A stretch of 64,000 nt of DNA from Colwellia psychrerythraea 34H (GTDB lineage: Bacteria; Pseudomonadota; Gammaproteobacteria; Enterobacterales; Alteromonadaceae). The stretch lies in contig NC_003910.7 of the NCBI RefSeq assembly GCF_000012325.1, forward strand, positions 4,836,001 to 4,900,000. The letters are read 5' to 3'. The first letter of the stretch is position 1, and each line of letters begins with the position of its first letter. A program made the position numbers and the translations under genes. Below, one piece after another: positions 37,948 to 48,146 of the stretch. The notes under the pieces are model-generated. The model ran no database searches, was not told where the DNA came from, and was given only the letters and a program-made list of their open reading frames with translations.

Positions 37948-38703
37948 TCAAATTGAACGTTGGCGTACCATTTCAAACAAACAGATGCCTGTTGCCACTG
38001 ATACGTTCAAACTAGAAACAGTACCTGCCATAGGAAGCTTCACTAGTTGATCACAGTTTTCACGGGTTAATCTGCGCATCCCTTTACCTTCGGCGCCCAT
38101 AACAAGTGCCATAGGTCCAGAAAGTTTTACATCATACAAACAGGTATCTGTCTCTCCTGCGGTACCAACAATCCATACACCTTGCTTTTGCAACTGCTTC
38201 ATCGTTCTTGATAAATTAGTTACTTGTACTAAAGGTACACTTTCAACTGCCCCTACCGCAACTTTTCGAACGGTAGGCGTAATTTGTGCTGCATTATCTT
38301 TGGGCACAATTATCGCTTGTACGCCTGCAGCATCAGCATTACGTAGACAAGCACCTAGATTATGAGGATCGGTGACACCGTCTAAAATAAGAAAAAATGG
38401 TGCGATTGATTTTTTTTCTGCAGCAAGAATGATGTCATCAATATCATTTTCTGTATAACTTTTCCCAGGTCTTACACGGGCAATTACGCCTTGGTGTTGC
38501 TCACCTTCACTTTTTTCATCAAGCGCTTTACGACTCGCCAATTGTGTCCCGATACCGTATTTTCTTGATAAATTAATGATTGGCATTATGCGATCATCTT
38601 CACGACCTTTTAATAACCATATTTCAATAAAACGCTCGGGAGCTGCGTTAATTAAGGCATTAACTGCATGAATACCAAAAACTAACTCTTCATTTTTCGC
38701 CAT
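37948..38703 (-). CDS. rlmB: 23S rRNA Gm2251 2'-O-methyltransferase RlmB
   Basis: SpoU/TrmH-family methyltransferase of 251 residues acting on 23S rRNA. An N-terminal substrate-binding domain (about 1-75) precedes the knotted catalytic domain with the three SPOUT motifs: [39 protein letters not shown] and [20 protein letters not shown]. Length matches E. coli RlmB (243). It follows rnr by 45 bp, the standard arrangement. Confidence 0.97.
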   Translation of the reverse strand: MAKNEELVFGIHAVNALINAAPERFIEIWLLKGREDDRIMPIINLSRKYGIGTQLASRKALDEKSEGEQHQGVIARVRPGKSYTENDIDDIILAAEKKSIAPFFLILDGVTDPHNLGACLRNADAAGVQAIIVPKDNAAQITPTVRKVAVGAVESVPLVQVTNLSRTMKQLQKQGVWIVGTAGETDTCLYDVKLSGPMALVMGAEGKGMRRLTRENCDQLVKLPMAGTVSSLNVSVATGICLFEMVRQRSI

Positions 38704-38748
38704 GATCTTTCTCTATTTATGTAAACAACGAGGCTAATAAGCTATTGC

Positions 38749-41229
38749 CTAAGCCTTATTTTCCGAACTTTTACGGGCATTTTTTCCTGGGCGTTTTTTA
38801 CGTGCACTGCGTTTTTTTGCTTTGCTTTTTTCTTTTGGCTTGTCTTTAGATTTGTCTTTAGATTTGTCTTTTGAACCACCTTTAGACTTGCTTTTAGGTT
38901 TATCACTCTTAGCTGTAGTTGCTTGAGTTCCAGTCTTAGCTTCTGGTTTATTCTCAGCTGACTTTGACGTTGAACGTCTAGAGCTTTTACCTTTCGACTT
39001 GCCTTTAGGTTTGCCTTGGCTTTCTTCAGCTTCAGAGCCTTCAAGTCGTAAGTCTATTTTCTTTTCGTCAAGGTTTACCGCGGCAACTTGTACCCGAATT
39101 TCATCACCAACACGGTACTTTTTGCCACTATTCTCACCGGATAGGCACATACGTACATCATCAAAATGATAGAAATCACGACCAAGAGAAGTGATATGAA
39201 CTAAACCTTCAATATGTAAATCTTGTAAGCGAACAAACATACCAAAGTTAGTTACTGTTGAAATAACACCGGTAAAGTTATCACCAACATGGTCTTGCAT
39301 AAACTCACATTTGAGCCAATCAGCAACATCGCGAGTTGCTTCATCAGCGCGTCTCTCTGTCATAGAACAATGCTCACCCAGCTCTATAACTTCCTCTAAA
39401 GAATATTCATAGTTACCTTCGTTGGCAGCATTTTTCGCTTCTTTTTCTAAAATAGCTTTGATCACTCGATGCACCACTAAATCAGGATAGCGACGAATAG
39501 GTGAGGTGAAATGACTATAAGAGGGTAGTGCTAAACCAAAATGGCCTTCATTGTCACTTTGATAGACAGCTTGGCGCATTGAGCGTAACAACATGGTTTG
39601 AATAAGCTCTTGGTCAGGTCGACCTGCAACTTTCGCTAAAATATCACCGTAATCTCTTGGTTCCGGTGCTTCTTTTGACGGCAGAGATAAACCAAGTTCA
39701 TTTAAATAGGTAACAAAGTTACGGTACTTATCTTCGCTAGGTTTATCATGAACACGGAACAAACCTGGCTTTTCATGTTTTTCTATAAATTTGGCTGTCG
39801 CAACATTGGCCATAATCATACATTCTTCAATGATTTTATGGGCATCATTGCGAATAAGCGCTTCGACACTGGCAATTTTTTTATCTTCATTGAAGATAAA
39901 AATAGATTCTTGCGTTTCAAAAGCGATAGCGCCACGTTTAAGACGAGCATCTGTTAGCGCGTGATACATATGTTCAAGATTTTTTAAATCAGGCACTAAG
40001 GTTTGGTATTCTTGACAAAGCGCTTCATCACCGTCGAGAATCGCAGCGACTTTGGTGTAAGTAAAACGAGCATGAGAACGCATTACTGCGGGATAGAACT
40101 TACTACCTGATAGTTTTCCGGTAGCACTGATGGTCATTTCACACACCATACATAAGCGATCTACGTCGGGGTTGAGTGAACACAAACCATTAGAAAGTTT
40201 CTCTGGCAACATAGGGATAACTTGACTAGGAAAATACACTGAGTTACCACGTGATATCGCTTCATCGTCTAACGCCGTGCCGTGCTGAACGTAATAACTT
40301 ACGTCAGCAATTGCCACCCATAAACGCCAACCACCTGATTTTTTTGGTTCACAATAAACAGCATCATCAAAATCTCTAGCATCATCGCCATCGATAGTAA
40401 CCAAAGGTAAGTCACGTAAGTCTTTACGTGGTAATTTAGATGACTCTTCAACTTCATCAGCAATACTAGCCACTTCAGCTTGTACTGCGTGAGGAAATTG
40501 ATGGGGTAAGTCATGGGCGCGCAAGGCTATCTCTATTTCCATCCCAGGAGCGAGGTGATCTCCTAAAACTTCAATCACTTTACCAATAGCATGAGAACGT
40601 TTAGTCGGCCTTTGAACTAATTCAACGACGACCATTTGCCCGTGTCTAGCACCCATTTTAGTTTGTGGATCAATCAATACTTCTTGTTTGATTTTACTGT
40701 CTTCTGACACAACAGAGCAAACATGATGATCAATATATAATCGACCAACGATAGGTGCTTTCCTTGGTTCTATAACTTCCAGTATCTTGACTTCTTTTCG
40801 ACCTTTACGATCGGTACGGTCAACCAAAATGGCTTGCACGATATCACCATGAAAGACACGCTGCATTTCGTGGGAGGAAATATAGAAATCTTTACCTCTT
40901 TTATCGGTAATAGATGAATCATCAGGAGAAAAGAAACCAAAACCGTCACGATGGCCAATAACTTTGCCGCTAAGCAGGCTATTTTTTTCCGGCAGTGCGT
41001 ATTGTTTGAATTTATTAAAAATCAACTGACCACTGTTTTCCATCGCACGTAAACGACGCTTCAAACCAATAAGTTGATACTCTTCATCGTACTTTAGTGT
41101 TTTGACCAAGCTATTAAAACTTGGTGGCGGCGAGCATTTTTCGATGATTGATAGCAATAATTCGCGTGAGGCGACTGGCTTTTCATATTTTTTGGCTTCG
41201 CGTTTAGCGTGTGGATCGTTATAGGTCAC
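38749..41229 (-). CDS. rnr: Ribonuclease R
   Basis: 3'-5' processive exoribonuclease that degrades structured RNA, 826 residues. Domains in order: winged helix (about 20-90), two cold-shock domains, RNB catalytic domain with TIDGDDARDFDDAVYCEPKK (active-site Asp cluster near 280), S1 domain (FTGVISTVTNFGMFVRLQDL) and a very basic tail from about 735. The tail has DKSKDKSKDKPKEKSK repeats. In E. coli, RNase R is cold-induced and the tail helps binding and unwinding. First gene of rnr-rlmB. Confidence 0.97.
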   Translation of the reverse strand: MTYNDPHAKREAKKYEKPVASRELLLSIIEKCSPPPSFNSLVKTLKYDEEYQLIGLKRRLRAMENSGQLIFNKFKQYALPEKNSLLSGKVIGHRDGFGFFSPDDSSITDKRGKDFYISSHEMQRVFHGDIVQAILVDRTDRKGRKEVKILEVIEPRKAPIVGRLYIDHHVCSVVSEDSKIKQEVLIDPQTKMGARHGQMVVVELVQRPTKRSHAIGKVIEVLGDHLAPGMEIEIALRAHDLPHQFPHAVQAEVASIADEVEESSKLPRKDLRDLPLVTIDGDDARDFDDAVYCEPKKSGGWRLWVAIADVSYYVQHGTALDDEAISRGNSVYFPSQVIPMLPEKLSNGLCSLNPDVDRLCMVCEMTISATGKLSGSKFYPAVMRSHARFTYTKVAAILDGDEALCQEYQTLVPDLKNLEHMYHALTDARLKRGAIAFETQESIFIFNEDKKIASVEALIRNDAHKIIEECMIMANVATAKFIEKHEKPGLFRVHDKPSEDKYRNFVTYLNELGLSLPSKEAPEPRDYGDILAKVAGRPDQELIQTMLLRSMRQAVYQSDNEGHFGLALPSYSHFTSPIRRYPDLVVHRVIKAILEKEAKNAANEGNYEYSLEEVIELGEHCSMTERRADEATRDVADWLKCEFMQDHVGDNFTGVISTVTNFGMFVRLQDLHIEGLVHITSLGRDFYHFDDVRMCLSGENSGKKYRVGDEIRVQVAAVNLDEKKIDLRLEGSEAEESQGKPKGKSKGKSSRRSTSKSAENKPEAKTGTQATTAKSDKPKSKSKGGSKDKSKDKSKDKPKEKSKAKKRSARKKRPGKNARKSSENKA

Positions 41230-41306
41230 TATAATGGGTCAATATTTAAGGATAACTACTTGTCAGTATACCATAAACTTTAAATTTACAACGCTTACAC
41301 AAATGC

Positions 41307-41942
41307 TTAATTTGTATAACTGGTTCTTTTCGCTTGCTCTATTACTTTACTGGGCATTTTACTGGCAAGACCTGAAATTAAGACACTGATTTGTTTATGT
41401 ATTACTTTATCATCAGTTACGGAGTGATGTAATTGAGAATAAAGCGCAGGATAATCTAATGGGCTACCGTAGCCCTGCTCATATAGACTAGCAAGTCGCA
41501 TCTGTGCAGCTAAGTTATCTAAACTTGCCGCCGTTTTTAAATAAACAATAGCGCGGTCAATATCTACCTGCATAAACTTGCCCATATGGTAATAACGGCC
41601 CAACTGCTCTAAACCTTCTGCTAAACCCTGATCAGCGGCTAAATGCATATAATGCAGTCCTAGCGGAATATCTTTTTTCACACAAACACCATAAGCTAAC
41701 ATATCACCCCACAAAAATTGATATGAGGGCATATTCGCTTTATTGGCACGTGCTTCAATATCTTGCACTAATTGGCATTCATCAAGCACTACTTGGCTTA
41801 AATGCTTGTTGTCTTTAATTAAATCCAGCAATTGATTATCAGTATAAATCTGAACAGCTTGCAAGTTTTTCTTCATAGCGAATGCTGAAGAATTGGCAAA
41901 TAAAAACATAACAGAAAGAACAAAGAAAAATAATATACGCAT
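41307..41942 (-). CDS. motX: Sodium-type flagellar motor protein MotX
   Basis: Periplasmic T-ring protein of the sodium-driven polar flagellum, 211 residues, needed to hold the PomA/PomB stator. The signal peptide ends near residue 23 (SSAFA). I recognise MotX from the conserved block IYTDNQLLDLIKDNKHLSQV, CQLVQDIEARA, FLWGDMLAYGVCVKKDIPLG and AMPSK-type ending; the centre is made of Sel1-like repeats (LEQLGRYYHMGKFMQVDIDRA). Length equals the Vibrio protein as I recall it. Adjacent to rnr, and divergent from an HD-GYP gene, with a sigma-54-like promoter upstream. No pomA/pomB or motY in this window. Confidence 0.9.
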   Translation of the reverse strand: MRILFFFVLSVMFLFANSSAFAMKKNLQAVQIYTDNQLLDLIKDNKHLSQVVLDECQLVQDIEARANKANMPSYQFLWGDMLAYGVCVKKDIPLGLHYMHLAADQGLAEGLEQLGRYYHMGKFMQVDIDRAIVYLKTAASLDNLAAQMRLASLYEQGYGSPLDYPALYSQLHHSVTDDKVIHKQISVLISGLASKMPSKVIEQAKRTSYTN

Positions 41943-42035
41943 AAAAATCCTAACTAGGCTGAATCAGCTGACTTCTTTGTATCGGCAAGCAAGCTGCATC
42001 TATGAAATTTATTTAAATAATATAACCATACTAAA

Positions 42036-42050
42036 GCAATTTTGGCGCCA
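42036..42050 (-). promoter_or_regulatory. Sigma-54-type promoter of motX
   Basis: On the minus strand TTGGCGCCAAAATTGCTTT has the -24 GG (42049-42048) and -12 GC (42037-42036) with exactly 10 nt between them, against TGGCAC-N5-TTGC. About 95 bp upstream of the motX ATG. Sigma-54/FlrC control would fit polar flagellar genes; no enhancer site was identified. Confidence 0.5.
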
Positions 42051-42217
42051 ACATAGAGTTTTGAGACTATTATTAATTCAAATTGGAAATTTACTATAAT
42101 CACTATTATTTAGCGTATAGTAAGGAACTCACTAACATTATCAATTTACGGATAGCTTATTTCAGTGAGTATTAAAAATAATAACTCCTCCATTATTTAT
42201 TCTGAACGGCGATTAAT

Positions 42218-43387
42218 ATGCTGATTGAAAAAGAGCTTTCTGAGTTAACCGTAGGCCACTATGTGGTAAAGATTATTCAGCAAGAAGGTTGCTTTTCGTT
42301 AACTGCCGCTGGACACATCAAAAGCAAAGCTGTTATAAATCATCTCAAAAGCAAAAATGTTCATCGTGTTTTAATTGATGATAGCAAAACATTATTGTCT
42401 AGTAGCCACGAGAAAAGCGCCACTGTAGACGCTCCCTCAATCGTTAAAAACAAAGAACTTAAGCACGCAAAAGCGATTTTCGACCAATCTAAGTCTATTC
42501 AAAAGAAGTTATTTCATGATGCACTTAGTGGCAGTTGCTTAGACTTATCACCGGTAGTGGAAGTCACTAATAAATCAATTGATGCAATATTTAACAGCCC
42601 TGATTCACTTGCCTGTATGTTAAATATTCGAGAGAAAGATGAATACCTTTTAGAGCACTCTGTTGCAGTTTCTGTTTATATCACCATTTTCTCTCGCTAT
42701 TTAGACCTAGAGAGACACATTATCGAGCAACTATCTATTGGGGCATTTCTGCATGATATCGGTAAAATAAAAATACCTGATAAAATCCTCAATAAACCCG
42801 GTAAGTTGACCGTTGATGAATTTACCATCATGAAAACCCATGCCAATCATTCCATAGCTATCATTAAAGAAACGCCTGGCATCAGTGCACTTAGCCTTGA
42901 GGTAGCAGCCTTACACCATGAAAAGCTTGATGGGAGTGGCTATCCTTTTCAAGTAGATGGTGAAGATATTAGCCAATATGGACGCATGATTGCCATTTGC
43001 GATATTTTTGATGCATTGACCGCTACACGTGTTTATAAAGAAGGCTTTACCCACGGTAAAGCTTTTAGCATTTTGCGAGAATTGGCAAAGCAAGGGCAGC
43101 TAGATGCAAGTTTGGTCGACCACTTTATCAAATGTGTCGGGGTATTTCCTGTTGGCTCATTGGTGCAATTAAAATCAAATAAATTAGCATTGGTACAGGA
43201 GCGCAATGATAAAGATCCCATTAATCCACAAGTTCACTCCTTTTACAGCGTCAAGCTAAATCAATTTCTCAACAAACAAGAAATTGATTTATCAGGCAGT
43301 GAAGATTCAATTGTTAAAAGTGTCAGGGCAGAAGAGTTCGACCTTGATATGAAGCAAATTGTCGATATGTTGCTAATGGAAGGCTAG
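42218..43387 (+). CDS. HD-GYP cyclic-di-GMP phosphodiesterase
   Basis: Protein of 389 residues. DUF3391-like N-terminal domain (about 1-120), then the HD-GYP domain. The metal site HDIGK (residues near 185), ALHHEKLDGSGYP with the full HHExxDGxGYP signature, and CDIFDALTATRVYK are all intact, so hydrolysis of c-di-GMP is expected. No membrane helix. Divergent from motX, which suggests a tie to motility and c-di-GMP levels; that tie is inference. Ends just before a strong inverted repeat at 43388-43450. Confidence 0.94.
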   Translation: MLIEKELSELTVGHYVVKIIQQEGCFSLTAAGHIKSKAVINHLKSKNVHRVLIDDSKTLLSSSHEKSATVDAPSIVKNKELKHAKAIFDQSKSIQKKLFHDALSGSCLDLSPVVEVTNKSIDAIFNSPDSLACMLNIREKDEYLLEHSVAVSVYITIFSRYLDLERHIIEQLSIGAFLHDIGKIKIPDKILNKPGKLTVDEFTIMKTHANHSIAIIKETPGISALSLEVAALHHEKLDGSGYPFQVDGEDISQYGRMIAICDIFDALTATRVYKEGFTHGKAFSILRELAKQGQLDASLVDHFIKCVGVFPVGSLVQLKSNKLALVQERNDKDPINPQVHSFYSVKLNQFLNKQEIDLSGSEDSIVKSVRAEEFDLDMKQIVDMLLMEG

Positions 43388-43450
43388 TTTTTTATCACGT
43401 GATAAAAAACGTATCACTCAACGAGAGTAAACTCTCGTTGAGTGATACGT
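43388..43450. terminator. Double perfect inverted repeat between convergent genes
   Basis: 43388-43409 is a 22-bp perfect palindrome (TTTTTTATCAC then GTGATAAAAAA). It joins a second hairpin with a 20-bp perfect stem, 43409-43428 with 43431-43450 (ends ACGTATCACTCA and TGAGTGATACGT). The first can act as a bidirectional terminator because of its A- and T-runs. The second is exceptionally stable and has no T-tract. Confidence 0.8.
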
Positions 43451-43488
43451 TATCCAAGCATTGAAAGTAACACTAAGTAATTAAATGG

Positions 43489-46400
43489 CTAAGCTGCGCT
43501 ACTCACTTCTTTAACTTGCTTAACTTGATTCGCTTCTTTTTGCAGAATGATTGTTGCCTTTGCCTGTTTATCTTCTTTACGCTTATCTCTTAAGACCAAT
43601 AGACAGGGTGTTAATACTAAGGTTAATACCGTAGCAAAAGCTAAGCCGCCAGCAATAGCCGTTGCTAGCTGTGTCCACCACTGTGTTGACGGTGCACCAA
43701 AGACAATAGTACGCTCAAAGAAATCTAAGTTTACCTGTAAGACCATAGGCAATAAACCCAAAATGGTGGTTATAGTGGTTAACATAACCGGCCGTAAACG
43801 CTGCGCGCCTGTTCTTAAAACGGCCTCAACCACAGGGTAACCTTCTTTACGTAAAACATTGTAGGTATCAATCAGTACTATATTATTATTTACAACAATA
43901 CCCGCCAATGAGATAACACCAATGCCGCCCATAACTATGCCAAACGGTTTTTGAACTAATAATAGTGCTAAAAATACGCCAACGGTTGAGAATATGACGG
44001 CACTTAAAATCAATAATGCTTGATAAAAGCTATTGAATTGAGTCACTAAAATCATGGCCATTACAAAGAGTGCGATAGCAAAAGCATTCACTAAAAACGC
44101 TTGTGACTCTTGTTGATCCTCATTCTGTCCCTTAACATCAATATCCACTGACGGGTGCAAGCCAAGTGTCGGTAACTGTTCTTGCAAAATAGGTAACTCA
44201 TTCAGTAACTGAGCACCGGCAATTAAGTTCGCCTGCACAGTGACAACTCGCTTAGCATCAACACGACGAATTGTATCAACTTTAGGTGCGGCTCTACGCT
44301 CGACAAAACTGCCAACGGGCACTAAACCTGACGTTGTTTTTAAACGGAGTGAATCTAGTCGACTTATATTACGTTTGTCTTCCGGAAAACGAACTCGAAT
44401 ATCCAGTTCATCATCAACATCGTCAGGGCGATATTCACCAAGTTTTAAACCGTTAGTAACCATTTGCACACTTGAGCCAACTAACGCAGCATCAGCGCCA
44501 TAGGTAGCCGCTTTATTACGATCAATAATGAGCTGCCATTCTATGCCTGGTTTAGCACCCGTATCTTCTATGTCAGTAAATTTACCGGATGTTTCCAATG
44601 CATCACGTATAATTTTCACCGACTTATCCAGTTCTCCAGGAAAACGCGAGCTCAATTCAAGTTTAAGATCCTTACCACTTTGCGGGCCGTTTTCATTTTT
44701 TCTCACTTCAATTTCAACGCCGGCTAAGTCATCCGTTAACTCGTGAATATTGGCCACTATTTCATCCGCTGAACGTCTTACCTGCCAATCAACAAAATTT
44801 AGTTTAAAAGTGCCGATTTGGTTATTGCCACCCGTTCGAGTATATAAGGTTTCAATTTCCTCGAGCGGTAAGATACGTGCTTCTATAGAACGCATAATCA
44901 CGTCTTTTTCTTTTACTGATAAATCGCCATGAGAGCGCACCACCATAGTTGCACTTTGAGGCTCAACCTCAGGAAAGAAGCTCACGCCAAGACCAGATGC
45001 GCCATAGAGCCACATCACCACAAAAGATATCGCAAAGGTACCAGCAACTATTTTCCAAGGATGTCTAATTGCTGTTGTCAGTACACGTATGTATCGACCG
45101 GTAAAACCCGATAATTTATTGAATTCTCCCGCTTCAGCATGCTCTATTTGTTGTTGTTCTTTACTGCTAACAACGCGAGCTTTACCTAAAACAGCGCCTA
45201 AAGTGGGCACAAAAATGAGTGCCATTGCTAAGGAGGCTGATAACACCGCGATGAGGGTAAAAGGTAAGTACTTCATAAACTCACCCATAATACCTGGCCA
45301 AAACATCAAGGGCGCAAAGGCTGCTAATGTTGTCGCCGTTGAAGCAATAATCGGCCATGCCATACGACGAGCAGCAGTACCATAAGCAACAGCTTTGCTA
45401 TGACCTTCATTCATCTGCCTGTCTGCAAACTCGGTGACAACGATCGCCCCATCAACAAGCATGCCTACTGCCATGATTAGGCCAAATAGCACCACTATAT
45501 TTACCGTCATCCCTGCTAAAGCAATGACTAATATTCCTGTTAAAAAGGCGCCTGGAATTGCTAAACCTACCAATAAAGCGGTGCGGCCACCTAAAGCAGC
45601 AATAATGACAATAACGACCAATAATACCGCTGAAAAAACATTATTCTGCAAGTCTGTGAGCGTATTTTTAATTTCTATAGATTGATCACCAACATAATCC
45701 ACTTTGACTTGTTGTGGCCATTTTAAACGGCTTTCATTGACAATTTCTTTAACTTTATCAACCGTTTCAATCAGGTTCTCACCAGAGCGTTTTTTGACTT
45801 CTATTGATACCGAGCGATGACCGTTTAATCGAGCAAAACCAGTAGGATCTTTATAAGCACGACGCACCGTTGATACATCTTGAAAGGTAATAACTCGATC
45901 GCCATCGACCTTAATAGGCAGTTCAAGTAAGTCTTGAATATTTTCAAAAACAGAAGGCACTTTGATGGCAAAACGTCCTTTGCCAGTATCCATAGTCCCT
46001 GCTGGTACTAAGCGATTGTTACGCTCAACAAGGTTATAAATGTCCGTTTGATCAAGCCCATAGCTTTCCATTAATAACGGATCGACAATGATTTCAACCA
46101 TATCTTCACGGTCACCACCAATTTCAACTTCTAGCACTTCTTGCATGCCTTCGATTTTGTCTTTGACGTTCCGCGCTATTGTTATCAAACCTCGCTCAGT
46201 AACAGCCCCAGATAACACAACCGTCAATGCTGCTTCTTGGTTAGCCATGGTGACTTCATTTACCACCGGCTCTTCAGTCTCATTGGGCAATTTAGCTTTG
46301 GCTAAAGTCACTTTATCACGCACATCGGCAAGTGCTTCTTTAGGGTCAAGTCCGGCAATAAATTCTAACGTAACAGAGGCGTGCCCCTCTCCTGCATTGG

Positions 46401-46647
46401 AACGCATTTCTTTAATGCCCGCGATAGATTTAAGCTCATTTTCCATCGGTCTTACGAGCATGCGCTCAGCATCTTCAGGAGAAATACCATCATGAATCAT
46501 AGAAACATAAATAATTGGAATGGTAATATCAGGATTGGCTTCTTTAGCAATGTTGTTGTAAGTCACTGCGCCAGAAATAAGTAGTAGTACAAATAGCATC
46601 AAAACAGAGCGAGTACGTGTCAATGCGGCTTCAATAAGCGTTAACAT
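43489..46647 (-). CDS. RND efflux pump, AcrB/HAE1-type inner-membrane subunit
   Basis: Resistance-nodulation-division transporter of 1052 residues with twelve helices and two large periplasmic loops. Landmarks are the N-terminal helix with RSVLMLFVLLLISGAVTY, the TM4 block IMAVGMLVDGAIVVTEFAD carrying the proton-relay aspartate, and the second-half VISLAGIVVNNNIVLIDTYN. Likely exports drugs, metals or lipids using proton flux, coupled to the adjacent membrane fusion protein and a TolC-like channel not in the window. Cotranscribed with the upstream fusion protein (8 bp). Confidence 0.93.
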   Translation of the reverse strand: MLTLIEAALTRTRSVLMLFVLLLISGAVTYNNIAKEANPDITIPIIYVSMIHDGISPEDAERMLVRPMENELKSIAGIKEMRSNAGEGHASVTLEFIAGLDPKEALADVRDKVTLAKAKLPNETEEPVVNEVTMANQEAALTVVLSGAVTERGLITIARNVKDKIEGMQEVLEVEIGGDREDMVEIIVDPLLMESYGLDQTDIYNLVERNNRLVPAGTMDTGKGRFAIKVPSVFENIQDLLELPIKVDGDRVITFQDVSTVRRAYKDPTGFARLNGHRSVSIEVKKRSGENLIETVDKVKEIVNESRLKWPQQVKVDYVGDQSIEIKNTLTDLQNNVFSAVLLVVIVIIAALGGRTALLVGLAIPGAFLTGILVIALAGMTVNIVVLFGLIMAVGMLVDGAIVVTEFADRQMNEGHSKAVAYGTAARRMAWPIIASTATTLAAFAPLMFWPGIMGEFMKYLPFTLIAVLSASLAMALIFVPTLGAVLGKARVVSSKEQQQIEHAEAGEFNKLSGFTGRYIRVLTTAIRHPWKIVAGTFAISFVVMWLYGASGLGVSFFPEVEPQSATMVVRSHGDLSVKEKDVIMRSIEARILPLEEIETLYTRTGGNNQIGTFKLNFVDWQVRRSADEIVANIHELTDDLAGVEIEVRKNENGPQSGKDLKLELSSRFPGELDKSVKIIRDALETSGKFTDIEDTGAKPGIEWQLIIDRNKAATYGADAALVGSSVQMVTNGLKLGEYRPDDVDDELDIRVRFPEDKRNISRLDSLRLKTTSGLVPVGSFVERRAAPKVDTIRRVDAKRVVTVQANLIAGAQLLNELPILQEQLPTLGLHPSVDIDVKGQNEDQQESQAFLVNAFAIALFVMAMILVTQFNSFYQALLILSAVIFSTVGVFLALLLVQKPFGIVMGGIGVISLAGIVVNNNIVLIDTYNVLRKEGYPVVEAVLRTGAQRLRPVMLTTITTILGLLPMVLQVNLDFFERTIVFGAPSTQWWTQLATAIAGGLAFATVLTLVLTPCLLVLRDKRKEDKQAKATIILQKEANQVKQVKEVSSAA

Positions 46648-46655
46648 AATAGCTC

Positions 46656-47816
46656 CTATTTTTGTGTAGCGGCGGTTACAGTAGCAGCTTGTTTATCTGT
46701 GCTATTGCTAGCTTTATCATCTACCTTATCGAAGATGGCCTCCACTCTGTCCCCTGCACGAACGAAGCCTTGACCTAAGACAATGATATCGGCTTGTTCG
46801 CCAAGACCTGTCAACCATATGCCATCACTTTCACTTTTAATGATCTCTATTGGCGTAAAGTGAACAATTGATTTTTTTACCGATTTAACACCGATATTAC
46901 CTTGCTCATCTAAAGCGAGCAGTGCTGGTGATATTTTTATTGCAGACAATCTGGCTAAGTCTATGGTCAATTCACTGCTTAAGCCCGCCAATAAATTCGC
47001 CTTTTTATTATCAATTTCCACTTCAATTTTAAAAGTATTGGTCGCATCATTACCGACACTGGCAATGTAACGCAGCTTACCTTGTGCTTGTGCACCATTT
47101 AATAAGGTTACTTGCGCTACTTGACCAACAGACAACTGACTTATTTGTTGTTCGGTGGCATGCGCTCTAACAATAAGCGGGTCTAAATCAGCAATCATGG
47201 CGATATCATCACCCGAGGCGACGTAGTCACCCACTTCAACATAGCGTGTGTTAAGAATTCCGGTGAAAGGCGCTTTAATAATGGTATGGGCAATGTCTAA
47301 CTCTAATCGCTTTATTTCAGCGTTAACCGATTCCAGTGCAGCATATGATTGTGCTAAATGCACCTTACCTTGATAACCTTGTTTATTAAGCTTTAACGCA
47401 CCTTCGTATTCTACTTCACGTTGGTTCAATAATGCTTGGCTACGGGTTAATTGAGCAGGTAAATCATTTAAAGCAATTTTTGCAATAATTTCACCTTTAG
47501 CAACTTTTGAACCTCTTTTTGCTAATACCTGAATAATTTTTCCGTGTATTTCAGCTTTTAATGTCGTGATGCGATCAGGCTCGGTGCGACCATAAAGCTC
47601 AATTGTTTTATGAATATGTTGTCCAAGTCGTGTTTCAACTTTAACTTGTGCAGTTATCTGCTTTTCATCATGACTAGGAATTTGTGCTTTTATCTCAGAC
47701 TTTTGCTCTGCAACACTAGGGCCAGAAGCCATCCATAGCACTAAAACAAGGGTGATTAGTGCTGCAATAAGGTAAGGTCGTTGCGCTAACCAGCTAGATT
47801 TTAGGGTTAATTTCAT
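46656..47816 (-). CDS. RND periplasmic membrane fusion protein
   Basis: HlyD/AcrA-like adaptor of 386 residues. N-terminal membrane helix (about 14-34, LIAALITLVLVLWMASGPSV), a barrel-sandwich/lipoyl domain (VLAKRGSKVAKGEIIAKIAL), an alpha-hairpin (SQALLNQREVEYEGALKL) and beta-barrel (APFTGILNTRYVEVGDYVAS, MIADLDPLIVRAHATEQQ). It joins the inner-membrane pump to an outer channel. First gene of the two-gene operon; its upstream 330 bp contains no regulator gene. Confidence 0.92.
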   Translation of the reverse strand: MKLTLKSSWLAQRPYLIAALITLVLVLWMASGPSVAEQKSEIKAQIPSHDEKQITAQVKVETRLGQHIHKTIELYGRTEPDRITTLKAEIHGKIIQVLAKRGSKVAKGEIIAKIALNDLPAQLTRSQALLNQREVEYEGALKLNKQGYQGKVHLAQSYAALESVNAEIKRLELDIAHTIIKAPFTGILNTRYVEVGDYVASGDDIAMIADLDPLIVRAHATEQQISQLSVGQVAQVTLLNGAQAQGKLRYIASVGNDATNTFKIEVEIDNKKANLLAGLSSELTIDLARLSAIKISPALLALDEQGNIGVKSVKKSIVHFTPIEIIKSESDGIWLTGLGEQADIIVLGQGFVRAGDRVEAIFDKVDDKASNSTDKQAATVTAATQK

Positions 47817-48146
47817 CGTTATATCTCCATTTTATCGGAATATGATAACGTTTTTTGATAAAGAAGATATAAGCTAACGTGCTACAAACTGTTTATCTTT
47901 TGTAAGTTTTTGTACATTAAAATAAACAAGGTTACGAAACATTCGCTTAGTAGAAACACCATTTGATTGGACAAAAGCTGACGATTGGAATGGGGATAGA
48001 TCTTTTACGTGAGACAAGAGCACTAGTGTTTATTATAAAAATTTTAACGAGGTGTCGGCTTTACATTGCTTGGTAATTGGTCGTCATCCGCTTTGTACAT
48101 TTCTGCCAAAGCGATGACTATATTTAGTTAAGAGGTAACTAAAATA
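47817..48146. other. Intergenic region, erpA downstream / RND promoter
   Basis: No gene. On the minus strand it carries the end of the erpA transcript and the RND operon promoter. GTCATCCGCTTTG (48083-48095) pairs with CAAAGCGATGAC (48107-48118) apart from one bulge, perhaps the erpA terminator. A TAGTTA..TAACTA hairpin lies at 48124-48140. No clear operator seen. Confidence 0.5.

Noticed and set aside
42042..42051. Palindrome TTGGCGCCAA as an operator
   Set aside because: It is short and is better explained as part of the sigma-54-like -24 region; no second copy was seen nearby.
43547..46584. Several open frames on the plus strand across the RND pump gene
   Set aside because: They mirror the real minus-strand gene, contain no recognisable domain and have no ribosome site; overlapping frames in a gene with this codon bias are expected.
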